In this document: positions 18,126 through 25,621 of the stretch, piece by piece
Position numbering within the stretch: position 1 is the first letter of the stretch
Layout of the letters: every line of letters starts with the position of its first letter
Assembly (NCBI GenBank): GCA_018269055.1
Contig: JAFDVI010000008.1
Coordinates: 12,935 to 65,862 of the forward strand
DNA: 52,928 nucleotides
Direction: 5' to 3'
Source of the DNA: Acidobacteriota bacterium
GTDB lineage: Bacteria; Acidobacteriota; Blastocatellia; RBC074
Made by a program: the position numbers and the translations under genes
Notes under the pieces: generated by a model
Told to the model about the DNA's origin: nothing
The model's input: only the letters and a program-made list of their open reading frames with translations
The model's database searches: none

Positions 18126-19481
18126 TTAAGGATTGCCAAGCGCGAAATCATCAAACCAGATTCGCCCGAAAATTGGACAAGGTGTGGCGACACACCCTTC
18201 GCGGCGAACGGCGATGTTGACGGCTTGTGTGTCGGCGTTGGTTTCAAATTGCAACGAATACTGCCGCCACTCATTGGAGGTTTGCTTCAAAGAGGCGGAA
18301 TACGTCAGCAGGCGTTCCGTTTTTCCGGCGTCAGTAACAGTGATAATGGGCGATCCGGCGGTGACCAACTCCTCGGTGCGAACCCAGAAACTCACCCGGT
18401 ATACTTTTCCCGGAGCGACCAAAACCACTTGCGAAGCGACCGCCGTCGAAGGTTGCGGGTCGCCATTCCATTCCACAAGCAGGCTGCGAGCGCCAGAGTG
18501 AGGCTCACGCGTGTTCAGCGAAGTTTTGACAGCGCGTTGATCGCGATCAATGCGCCAGCCAAACGTTGTGATGGCAGCAGTCCGCACTTCGTCTTCAAAA
18601 CTTCCGTCAATCAATGGACCTTTGCTCCCAATGATTGTGCGATGAGCTTCATCCAGGCCGCTGGTCCAGACTTCATACGCCGCTGGAAATTGTTTGGCGG
18701 CAAATAATTCGGAGAGCAGTTTTTGCCGGTCGGCTTCGGAAACTCGTCCTGAGGCATGGAATAACCGGAGCGCATCATCCGGCTTTTCATTTCGGGCAAA
18801 AAATCGTGCCAGAGTAAACCTCGCCGACGGGGTTTGCGGTTGAATTGCACGTTCCACAGCCGCAGCATCACCGGCATACAACCCGTAAGCCAGATCAATC
18901 GTGTTGGGAAGCAGCGCCGGGTCGCTGGCAACTGCGCCTCGTAATTCAATGAACGCTTCGTCGTAGCGCCCAACGCGAATCAATGCATTCCCCAATTGCC
19001 AACGCGGTTGCGCATAATACGGCGCCAGCCGCGTGGCTTGCTGAAAAGCCGCAATTGAACCATCTGCATCTCCAGCTTGATCGCGCGCCAATCCCAACTC
19101 AACCCACAATGTGTGGTCGCGCGGACGCAATGACACCGCGCGCTCCAACTCCTGCGCCGCTGCGGCAGGATCTCCCGATCCGGCGAAGACCTGCGCGCGA
19201 TAGAATCGTGTTTCCGGATCATCGGCTCTGTAACTGACTGCTCGATCCGCCACGATTGGCAGGTTTGCCCGCAAGCCGTAATCGGAAAGCAAACGGGAAA
19301 TTCCTCTTCCTGCAGCATCCACCGTCAACCAGCCACAAGCCAGAATACCAAGCATCGCTGCGATGATACGTATGACGTTGCGCCATCCAGACGCACGATT
19401 ACTCAATTGCCGATTTAACAAGGTGGCTCCTGATGAATCTAACCCGGTTCGGGTAGGGTTGAGACAGGCTGTCCTGCCCAT
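18126..19481 (-). CDS. Membrane-anchored TPR protein with C-terminal beta-sandwich
   Basis: A 451-residue protein at the 3' end of the polysaccharide locus. A single hydrophobic segment at about 36-56 anchors it, with the rest outside the cytoplasm. TPR-like helices span about 75-290 (for example AAQELERAVSLRPRDHTLW). The C-terminal 150 residues (IDGSFEDE... GWRIDRDQRAV... VSFWVRTEEL... FDDFALGNP) look like a carbohydrate-binding-type jelly roll. The arrangement suggests a scaffold for polymer assembly or glycan binding. Three hairpins precede the start. The function is inferred from domains and location only. Confidence 0.7.
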   Translation of the reverse strand: MGRTACLNPTRTGLDSSGATLLNRQLSNRASGWRNVIRIIAAMLGILACGWLTVDAAGRGISRLLSDYGLRANLPIVADRAVSYRADDPETRFYRAQVFAGSGDPAAAAQELERAVSLRPRDHTLWVELGLARDQAGDADGSIAAFQQATRLAPYYAQPRWQLGNALIRVGRYDEAFIELRGAVASDPALLPNTIDLAYGLYAGDAAAVERAIQPQTPSARFTLARFFARNEKPDDALRLFHASGRVSEADRQKLLSELFAAKQFPAAYEVWTSGLDEAHRTIIGSKGPLIDGSFEDEVRTAAITTFGWRIDRDQRAVKTSLNTREPHSGARSLLVEWNGDPQPSTAVASQVVLVAPGKVYRVSFWVRTEELVTAGSPIITVTDAGKTERLLTYSASLKQTSNEWRQYSLQFETNADTQAVNIAVRREGCVATPCPIFGRIWFDDFALGNP

Positions 19482-19491
19482 AAAGAAACGA

Positions 19492-19552
19492 GCGCGGAGA
19501 TGAAATGATAGTCTTTCTCTCCGCGCCCGTTAGCGCCTAGCAGGGTAGCTAG
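19492..19552 (-). promoter_or_regulatory. Structured leader of the TPR gene
   Basis: Two stems lie between the preceding terminator and the ATG at 19481. One is CTAGC/GCTAG (19537-19541 with 19548-19552). The other is GCGCGGAGA/TCTCCGCGC (19492-19500 with 19518-19526; 17-base loop), ending 11 bases before the start codon. I cannot assign it to a known riboswitch class. Confidence 0.4.
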
Positions 19553-19560
19553 TCGAAACT

Positions 19561-19590
19561 CAAAACGTCCCTGAAAGCAGTTTCAAGGAC
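19561..19590 (-). terminator. Rho-independent terminator overlapping a stop codon
   Basis: On the minus strand a 10-bp stem (19581-19590 with 19567-19576, one G-U pair) and a four-base loop are followed by GTTTTG. The TGA stop of the poly-Cys gene lies inside the ascending stem. It would separate that gene from the TPR gene. Confidence 0.6.
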
Positions 19591-20260
19591 AGCCGCAATC
19601 ATTCGGGCTGGACGGACTGGGGTTGCGGCAACAGCAGCAGCAACAGCACCCGTGGTTTCTGTTTGCAGCGAAAATGGTTCCCGCACCGATCATTGCAATC
19701 GTGGAACCAGGACTGAAACCGAACCACGGGTCTGAAGTGGCGGTCTTTTGGTTATTCGCTGCGTTCTCCTCCGGTTCTTCATTGGAACAGACCGTGACAG
19801 AAGAACGTGTAGCCCTGTCAGTGGACATAGTGGTTCCGTCGGGTGTAATCAACTTTCCGTCTATTTCCGGGTTGGTCGTCAAAACCGCGCAACCACGTTT
19901 GAGCGTCCCTTTGACATTGTCGCTGCCGAAATCAACAACCGCAGTGGTGTTCGATGACAAATCCAGGCTTCCTAAATTCGCCAGTTGCACGGTGGCTCTG
20001 ACACCGACTGGGGTGATGATTGTGGCTCCGGTAAAAACCGTGGTTCCGGTGTAGGAGCCGTAACCATTTACCAACACAGGCAGATTTCCACGCGTAATCA
20101 ACCTGCCTGCCAGGCGCGGCTCGGATTTCGGCGCAACCGGTTTCGGCATCGTGGTCGAGCCAGATTTGATAAAGTTGCCGAAGACGTAATAAGGCGCGAT
20201 GCAGAGTGCGAGCAGCACACTGACCGCAGCATGAAGTGTTTTCTGACGATTCGCGATCAT
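19583..20260 (-). CDS. Secreted FecR-like protein with a seven-cysteine C-terminal run
   Basis: A 225-residue exported protein of unknown function. Residues 10-28 are a signal peptide or membrane anchor. Residues about 60-160 have the strand pattern of a FecR-like domain (TVFTGATIITPVGVRATVQL, then GTLKRGCAVLTT and a PDGTTMSTD segment). After an acidic linker comes DPWFGFSPG, a short hydrophobic stretch (187-199), NRNHG, then Cys205-Cys211 as seven consecutive cysteines, and finally a Pro/Ser tail with two more cysteines. The start has a strong ribosome binding site (AAGGAGG, about seven bases upstream); a longer frame from 20374 does not. The C-terminus might be a sorting signal, metal site or lipidation/cross-linking point; none is proven. 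Confidence 0.78.
   Translation of the reverse strand: MIANRQKTLHAAVSVLLALCIAPYYVFGNFIKSGSTTMPKPVAPKSEPRLAGRLITRGNLPVLVNGYGSYTGTTVFTGATIITPVGVRATVQLANLGSLDLSSNTTAVVDFGSDNVKGTLKRGCAVLTTNPEIDGKLITPDGTTMSTDRATRSSVTVCSNEEPEENAANNQKTATSDPWFGFSPGSTIAMIGAGTIFAANRNHGCCCCCCCRNPSPSSPNDCGCP
19628..19648 (-). repeat. Trinucleotide run encoding seven cysteines
   Basis: Seven consecutive cysteine codons, five TGC and two TGT (order TGC TGT TGC TGC TGC TGT TGC), close to the 3' end of the FecR-like gene. The mixed codons argue that the run is not merely a recent perfect slippage tract. Confidence 0.9.
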
Positions 20261-20404
20261 GAAATTACCTCCTTGCTCAAAAGTCACATTGGAAAAAGCC
20301 ATGTGCCTTTGAACGTGATTCGGATGCTTAAAATCGGAGCAAATGACCATGCGGAGAAAGAACCACCCAAACAAATGGTTCGCATATTCGTTGTGTAGTT
20401 TGGT

Positions 20405-21877
20405 TTAGCGTAGCCGATCTTCCAGTGGAACCCATTCCATGGCCCTCCAATCCAGTGTGGCAATGACCACAAGTGCGATGAACACAATCGCATTGGTGGT
20501 AATGTGAAGGCCGAAATCAACCAGGCTGTGCGTCGCAACGCCGAAAATTCCAAGCACGGCTCCAAAACAAGCTGATCGGCGAAATGCCTCCGCGCTTTGA
20601 AGTTCCCGTCGGATTCGTTTGATCAGAACCGTGACAAACCACAATCCGATCAAACCGGCGATCATTCCTCCGCTGGCCAGCAATTCCAGATAATCGTTGT
20701 GAGCCTGCTGAGGAGTGATTTCTCCAGAACTGTCGTGATATTCGGGAATCGCGACGCCGTAAGCGGCAAACCCCGTTCCGAGAATCGGGTGCGCTTGTAT
20801 CAATCGCCACGTTGCCAACCAAATCTCTACGCGGCTTTGACTGGCGCGCTCGTCAGGGCTGGCGGCTCGAATATCCGTCGGCAAAGTTTCCAACCGGTTG
20901 GCCAGCGGGTCGCCTCCCATCCAAATGATTCCGACGCCCAACACCGCAACCAGACAACCGACAATAGCGAACCGCGCAACGACCGTTTGTCCAATGCGCA
21001 CCAACCGCGATGAAAATCCGTAGGACTCATTTGATTCCGAAGCGCCTCGGACAAATCCGAGCATCAGAGTCATAAACAGCATTTGGCTCAACAGACTGCC
21101 GATGCCTCCGCGAGAATTCGACAATACCAACGCTGTCCATAACGGAATGATCGCCGCGATGTAAACCAAGGAACGGTCTCGGCGCGCGCCTTTCCCCACC
21201 ACCAAACCCAGCGCCAAGCCAAGCGCCATTTCCATCAGAAAGGCGAAATGGTTGCGATTGATGAATTGTCCGTAGCCTTCGCCGGGGCGCAGATACGCCA
21301 GCAAAAAGCCGTCTTCGTGTTGCGCCGTTTGTCGCAAAATGCCAAAAATCGCGCTGGCCACGCCGGTAAAAATGACGATGTTGATCAATGAAACCAGACG
21401 GCGGCGATTGTATACGTGGCTTTGCAACAGCGCTCCGGTCAGAACCAAGGCCAGCAACCTCAACACAAAACGCTGCGTTTCGTACGGATCAGCGCTGATC
21501 GCTGCCCAATCCTGGCTTTGAATACCGGCTTCCATGGTTGCGCCCTGCCAGCTACGAGTTTGCAACCACGCGAAAGCACCAAGCGCCAACAACGGCGCAA
21601 ACAACCGGACATCGCCAACACGCCACGATCCGCGCAGCAATCCTTCGACAATCCACAATGCCGTCAGCACAAAGACCGTGCATTCGAAAATGGATTCCCA
21701 CCATGCCTCCACTGCCCCGTACGGCATGGCAAGCACGGCAATCATGACCAGCAACAGCGAAAAGATTGTGCGATCCAACATCATCGCCGCCGATTCGGCA
21801 AATCCTTCCGCTTTCGGCCTGACCAATACAATGGCGTTTTCCGGTGCCTGTCTGATCCTGGATGCGACCTCTACCAT
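20405..21877 (-). CDS. O-antigen ligase/polymerase family membrane protein
   Basis: A 490-residue protein with about 11 membrane segments and the Wzy_C/O-antigen ligase signature. The large periplasmic loop ends with AHPILGTGFAAYGV and HNDYLELLASGG, which matches the conserved loop of WaaL/ExoQ-type enzymes. It would either polymerise repeat units or transfer the polymer to an acceptor outside the inner membrane. The locus has a second such protein at 31055-32566, so one may polymerise and the other ligate. The first 33 residues are hydrophilic. It is 40 bases downstream of the WbuB-like gene, in the same direction. Confidence 0.87.
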   Translation of the reverse strand: MVEVASRIRQAPENAIVLVRPKAEGFAESAAMMLDRTIFSLLLVMIAVLAMPYGAVEAWWESIFECTVFVLTALWIVEGLLRGSWRVGDVRLFAPLLALGAFAWLQTRSWQGATMEAGIQSQDWAAISADPYETQRFVLRLLALVLTGALLQSHVYNRRRLVSLINIVIFTGVASAIFGILRQTAQHEDGFLLAYLRPGEGYGQFINRNHFAFLMEMALGLALGLVVGKGARRDRSLVYIAAIIPLWTALVLSNSRGGIGSLLSQMLFMTLMLGFVRGASESNESYGFSSRLVRIGQTVVARFAIVGCLVAVLGVGIIWMGGDPLANRLETLPTDIRAASPDERASQSRVEIWLATWRLIQAHPILGTGFAAYGVAIPEYHDSSGEITPQQAHNDYLELLASGGMIAGLIGLWFVTVLIKRIRRELQSAEAFRRSACFGAVLGIFGVATHSLVDFGLHITTNAIVFIALVVIATLDWRAMEWVPLEDRLR

Positions 21878-21917
21878 TTATTCCCCCCTTCCCAGTTCAA
21901 AAATCGGTTTTGGATGC

Positions 21918-23168
21918 TTACAACGTGGCAGTGGCTGGCGCCATTGGTTTTTCTGCGCCCGCATAATGAAGCCGTGGAGAGGCTTTGAAGTGAGACAAAA
22001 TCCGCCGCGCAACGACCGAAACCGCAAAATCCCGCTCCAACAATTGTCGCGCGTTTTGACCAATCCGTTGCCTTAGCGCGGCGTCATTCGCCAGGCGCAG
22101 TGCGTTGAGACGCAAGGTTTCGTCTTCGCCATTGAGGCTGCACAATCCGGCTTCGCTTCGTTCCACCATTGTTTTCAGGTCGTTGCCCGGATTGACGCTG
22201 CACAACATCGGCATGGAAAAATACATATAGCCCAGAATCTTCCCCGGAAAATTTTGCGTTTGCAGGCGTTTGTCCAGCGACACCAATCCCACATCGAATT
22301 CCGAAAGCATGGCCAGATATTCCTGCTGCCCCACGGCCGGAAGAATGTGGATGTTGGTCAGCGCCTTTTCGTCAATCAGCGCCTTTAACCGCTCGACTTC
22401 GCTGCCGTCTCCGACGAGTAAAAATTCAATATGCGGCTCGGCTTCCAGCGCAGCAGCCAGGCGGACAATGTTGTCAATGTCCTGAGCAACGCCGATGTTT
22501 CCTCCGTAAAAGAACACCACCTTGCCTTGCATGCCCAGCTTTTCGCGGTAGTTCGAGGGCGCGAATTCCTGTTTGTCGAGCGTCGTCCAGTTGTGAACCA
22601 CCTCCAATTCGTACCGTTTGTTAGGCAGATTTTGCGCGAAGTATTCCAGATTGGCAGGGGATTGCACCCCAATAACATCGGCGGCGGAATACTGTTCCAA
22701 TTCTTTCAGCCGGAAGAATTTGTACGCCAACCCTTTTTTCAACACGCCGGCATCAACCGCCCATTGCGGAAAGATGTCGCGCAAAATCAGATAGGCCGGA
22801 CACTTCCACAGCGACTTCAGTTTGTTCACCAGCGGGCCAAAAAAGATGCTGGGCGAATAAAAGATGATCAGATCGCAGGGGTGTTCGCGAAAGAATTGCT
22901 TCCCTTTTCGCCACATCGTTTCCGACAATCGGGCTTCGCGAACGGCGCGCGAAATTCGATTGACGCCCTTAAGCTTGCCGGTTTTGACGCGCGCAACCAG
23001 CAGTTCACTTTCAACGGAAAGCTGCAAATCTTGGGTGTTCTGGCAATTCGGCGTGATCACCGTCACGGAATGTCCCTGGTTGTTCAACTCCACGCCCAGG
23101 TCATGAACCAGCTTGGCGCTGGCGGTCGCGTGTGGGTAATAGCAATCCACAATGATCGAAATACGCAT
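21918..23168 (-). CDS. wbuB: WbuB-like family 4 glycosyltransferase
   Basis: A 416-residue GT-B enzyme predicted to transfer an N-acetyl-L-amino-dideoxy sugar to the lipid-linked repeat unit at the cytoplasmic face. The N-terminus ISIIVDCYYPHATASAKLV and the segment PAYLILRDIFPQWAVDAG are characteristic of WbuB proteins, which in enteric O-antigen clusters accompany UDP-L-FucNAc or UDP-L-QuiNAc genes. The donor site includes FFYGGNIGVAQD and GDGSEVERL. The start at 23168 follows GAGAGGTG; a frame beginning seven codons earlier is less likely. It lies downstream of the three sugar-nucleotide genes after a 256-base gap with repeats. Confidence 0.87.
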   Translation of the reverse strand: MRISIIVDCYYPHATASAKLVHDLGVELNNQGHSVTVITPNCQNTQDLQLSVESELLVARVKTGKLKGVNRISRAVREARLSETMWRKGKQFFREHPCDLIIFYSPSIFFGPLVNKLKSLWKCPAYLILRDIFPQWAVDAGVLKKGLAYKFFRLKELEQYSAADVIGVQSPANLEYFAQNLPNKRYELEVVHNWTTLDKQEFAPSNYREKLGMQGKVVFFYGGNIGVAQDIDNIVRLAAALEAEPHIEFLLVGDGSEVERLKALIDEKALTNIHILPAVGQQEYLAMLSEFDVGLVSLDKRLQTQNFPGKILGYMYFSMPMLCSVNPGNDLKTMVERSEAGLCSLNGEDETLRLNALRLANDAALRQRIGQNARQLLERDFAVSVVARRILSHFKASPRLHYAGAEKPMAPATATL

Positions 23169-23237
23169 AACAACACCTCTCACTTGCAAATGAGATTGAT
23201 CGTTTTGTGGGGCAAGAAACTAATCTTCGCACACCTG

Positions 23238-23395
23238 TGGAGTGCGGCGGCTCCGGCGTCGCTTTGGCAGTCCATTCTGAGGCCGAATCTTGAGAAAAAC
23301 CGCGCGTTGAACCGTTGCCGGAAAGCTATGCAATTTCTGCGGCCGCTTTACTTACCAAGGGACTACCAAAGCGGTATCAGAGATACCGCACTCCA
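23238..23395. repeat. Inverted pair of 36-bp hairpin repeats
   Basis: Copies at 23238-23273 (plus) and 23360-23395 (minus) share TGGAGTGCGG at one end and CGCTTTGG-AGTCC at the other. The second copy has a perfect stem GCGGTATC-TCT-GATACCGC. The first has different stem bases that still mostly pair. They occupy the gap between wecB and wbuB; I see no gene here. Confidence 0.7.
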
Positions 23396-23424
23396 AAAAG
23401 TGTCCAGATGGCACATTCCACATC

Positions 23425-24546
23425 TCAAGCAGTTCGTTGCTGCCAAGCCTGTTCGGCCAAGTCTGGAACGCGGTACCCCAGCAAAATACGACACACCGTC
23501 GCCGCTACATTTTCCGCCAGGTATTCTGCCGGGGGGCACCATCCGCGTCTTTGGCTGGTCACCAATTCGACCAGCTTCAGGATTCTGGCCGGATCACATC
23601 CCGCCAGAACATTCGATCCGCATTCAATCGTTTCGGGCCGTTCGGTCACATCGCGTATGGTGACGTTCGGCGTGCCGAACAGACAGGCCTCTTCCTGAAC
23701 CGTTCCGCTGTCTGACAAAACACAAAACGCCGATTGTTCCAGGCGAATGAAATCGAAAAACCCCAGCGGATCGAGAAATTGCAAACCCGTGTAGTTGATC
23801 CTGACTCCGAAGCTCTCCACCTTCGCGCGCGTTCGCGGATGAAAGGAACAAATGACCGGCAACCCGTAGCGTTCGTGCAGGTAAACCAGCGATTCGATCA
23901 GATTGCGCAGCCGGTCTTCCACGTCCACGTTTTCAGCCCGGTGCATGGTCACCAAAAAGAATTTGCGCGGTTGCAATCCCAGATTCGTCAACACCGAACT
24001 GGCTTCGATGCGATCCGCATAATGGTCAATCACTTCCTTGATCGGGTTGCCGGTGACGTAAATTCTGTCTCCGGCAATCCCTTCGCGAAGCAGATTTTCG
24101 CGGCTTCGGTTTGTGTAAGGCATCAACACGCTGCTGGAATGATCAATCACGCGGCGATTGACTTCTTCTGGCACGCGGTCGTCATAACAGCGGTTGCCCG
24201 CTTCCATGTGGTACACGGGAATTCCCAACCGACGCGCAACCATTGCGGTCAACCCGCTGTTCGTATCGCCCAAAATCAACAACCGGTCGGGACGGTATTC
24301 GAGGAACAGCGGCTCCGCTTTGGCCAGGACATCCCCAACCTGACCAGCGAAGCCGCTGCCTCGAATCCCCATGAACTCGTCCGGGTTACGAATTCCCATT
24401 TCCCGGAAAAACAGGCCGTTCAACCGGTCGTCATAATTCTGACCGGTATGCACCAGGACGTGTTCACTGAGTTGATCCAACATCTTGATCACCAGACTCA
24501 ATCGGATGACTTCCGGTCTGGTGCCGAGAATGGTCATGATTTTCAT
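23425..24546 (-). CDS. wecB: UDP-N-acetyl-hexosamine 2-epimerase (WecB/FnlC family)
   Basis: A 373-residue non-hydrolysing 2-epimerase. In this setting it probably inverts C-2 of a UDP-2-acetamido-2,6-dideoxy-L-hexose, the last step of UDP-L-FucNAc or UDP-L-QuiNAc synthesis (FnlC/WbjD or QnlB/WbvD role). The family motifs are GTRPEVIRLS near the N-terminus, HTGQNYD, GDTNSGL, MEAGNRCYDDRVPEE, HRAEN and SDSGTVQEEA. The open frame continues upstream to 24738, but the ATG at 24546 overlaps the dehydratase stop as ATGA and begins the conserved sequence. Ordinary WecB making UDP-ManNAc is the alternative; the adjacent dehydratase and reductase favour the L-sugar role. Confidence 0.88.
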   Translation of the reverse strand: MKIMTILGTRPEVIRLSLVIKMLDQLSEHVLVHTGQNYDDRLNGLFFREMGIRNPDEFMGIRGSGFAGQVGDVLAKAEPLFLEYRPDRLLILGDTNSGLTAMVARRLGIPVYHMEAGNRCYDDRVPEEVNRRVIDHSSSVLMPYTNRSRENLLREGIAGDRIYVTGNPIKEVIDHYADRIEASSVLTNLGLQPRKFFLVTMHRAENVDVEDRLRNLIESLVYLHERYGLPVICSFHPRTRAKVESFGVRINYTGLQFLDPLGFFDFIRLEQSAFCVLSDSGTVQEEACLFGTPNVTIRDVTERPETIECGSNVLAGCDPARILKLVELVTSQRRGWCPPAEYLAENVAATVCRILLGYRVPDLAEQAWQQRTA

Positions 24547-25619
24547 CGCAACATCTCCGCAACTTCGTGCTCTTTTTCCATCGTCGAATTTTCGACCAGC
24601 AGCCCGCGCGTTCTCAGCAGTGTCGCGGTTTCTTCCAGACTCATCACCGCATCGGCGGAGCTGTATTCTTTGTCGAGCACGCCGGAACCGCGCCAATCGC
24701 CCGCCACTTCGGGCAGCATCGGCAAAATCGCGAACCATTTGCCTCGCGCGACCGTGCGATAAGCTTCTTCCTGGCTGACCATAATTTCGTGAATCTTCTC
24801 GCCGGGCCGAATGCCGATGAATTTGACATCAATCCGCCGCCTGCCGATCAACACGTGCGCAATGTCGGTCACCAACGCCGATGGCGCCCGCGGAACATAA
24901 GTTTCGCCAGGCAATCCGGTCGTGATGGCGGCAAACACCGTATCCACTGCGTCGTCCAGGCTCAGCAAAAATCGTGTCATTTCCGCAGTCGTGATGGTGA
25001 CTGGTCCGCCGCCGCGAATCTGGTCGTGAAACAGCGGCACGACCGAACCACGCGAAGCCAGCACGTTGCCGTAGCGCGCGCATAAAAACCGGGTTTGCGG
25101 GCAGCGAATGTTTCCCTGAATGAAAACGCGTTCCTGCAAGGCTTTGGTCATGCCCATTGTGTTAATCGGTTTGCAGGCTTTATCGGTGGAAATGCCTACT
25201 ACCGTATCCACTGGAAGGTTGTACTGTTCGATGGCGCGAACGATGTTTTCCGCGCCAAGCACGTTTGTCCGCACGGCTTCATACGGAAAGTATTCGCACG
25301 TCGGAACCTGTTTTAGCGCCGCCGCGTTGAACACCACGTCGGCTTCGCGCAACACGCCCGCCACGCTGTGAAAATCGCGAATGTCGCCGATGCGAAAATC
25401 GAGTTTGCGTTGAAAGTTTCGGTAGATGATTTCATCCGTCGCAGCCGCTTTAAGCTGGTAATCCATCCGCATGAAATGCTGTTTGGCTTCATCGCGCGAG
25501 AAAATGATGACTTTCTCTGGCTCTCCCATTTCGCCGCTCAGCAGTCGGCGCACCATTACCTTGCCCAGTGAGCCTGTGCCCCCGGTAATCAACACACGTT
25601 TTCCTTCTAAGTATTTCAC
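24543..25619 (-). CDS. UDP-GlcNAc 4,6-dehydratase/5-epimerase (FnlA/CapE/WbjB type)
   Basis: An extended SDR enzyme (358 residues) that converts UDP-GlcNAc to a 4-keto-6-deoxy L-sugar nucleotide. It has the NAD(P) motif TGGTGSLG at 12-19 and STDKA at 144-148. In place of the usual YxxxK it has MGMTK at 155-159, the MxxxK variant known from CapE-type inverting dehydratases. Other signature parts are NAAALKQVPTCE and EKIHEIMVSQEE. The start is GTG at 25619, preceded by GGAGGA about eight bases upstream; the frame reaching back to 25745 has no support. It follows the reductase gene by two bases and overlaps the epimerase gene by four. Confidence 0.9.
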   Translation of the reverse strand: MKYLEGKRVLITGGTGSLGKVMVRRLLSGEMGEPEKVIIFSRDEAKQHFMRMDYQLKAAATDEIIYRNFQRKLDFRIGDIRDFHSVAGVLREADVVFNAAALKQVPTCEYFPYEAVRTNVLGAENIVRAIEQYNLPVDTVVGISTDKACKPINTMGMTKALQERVFIQGNIRCPQTRFLCARYGNVLASRGSVVPLFHDQIRGGGPVTITTAEMTRFLLSLDDAVDTVFAAITTGLPGETYVPRAPSALVTDIAHVLIGRRRIDVKFIGIRPGEKIHEIMVSQEEAYRTVARGKWFAILPMLPEVAGDWRGSGVLDKEYSSADAVMSLEETATLLRTRGLLVENSTMEKEHEVAEMLR

Positions 25620-25621
25620 CG

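Noticed and set aside
19482..19590. Cyclic-di-GMP riboswitch upstream of the TPR gene
   Set aside because: Only a short GGGACG-like string and stems recall the class; the conserved GCACAGGGCAAACC-type core and receptor pieces are not there.
22431..23663. Plus-strand open frame of 410 codons opposite wbuB and the repeat gap
   Set aside because: No motif, spans the hairpin repeats and two real genes on the other strand.
23734..24762. Plus-strand open frame of 342 codons opposite the 2-epimerase
   Set aside because: The minus strand carries all epimerase motifs; the plus reading has none.
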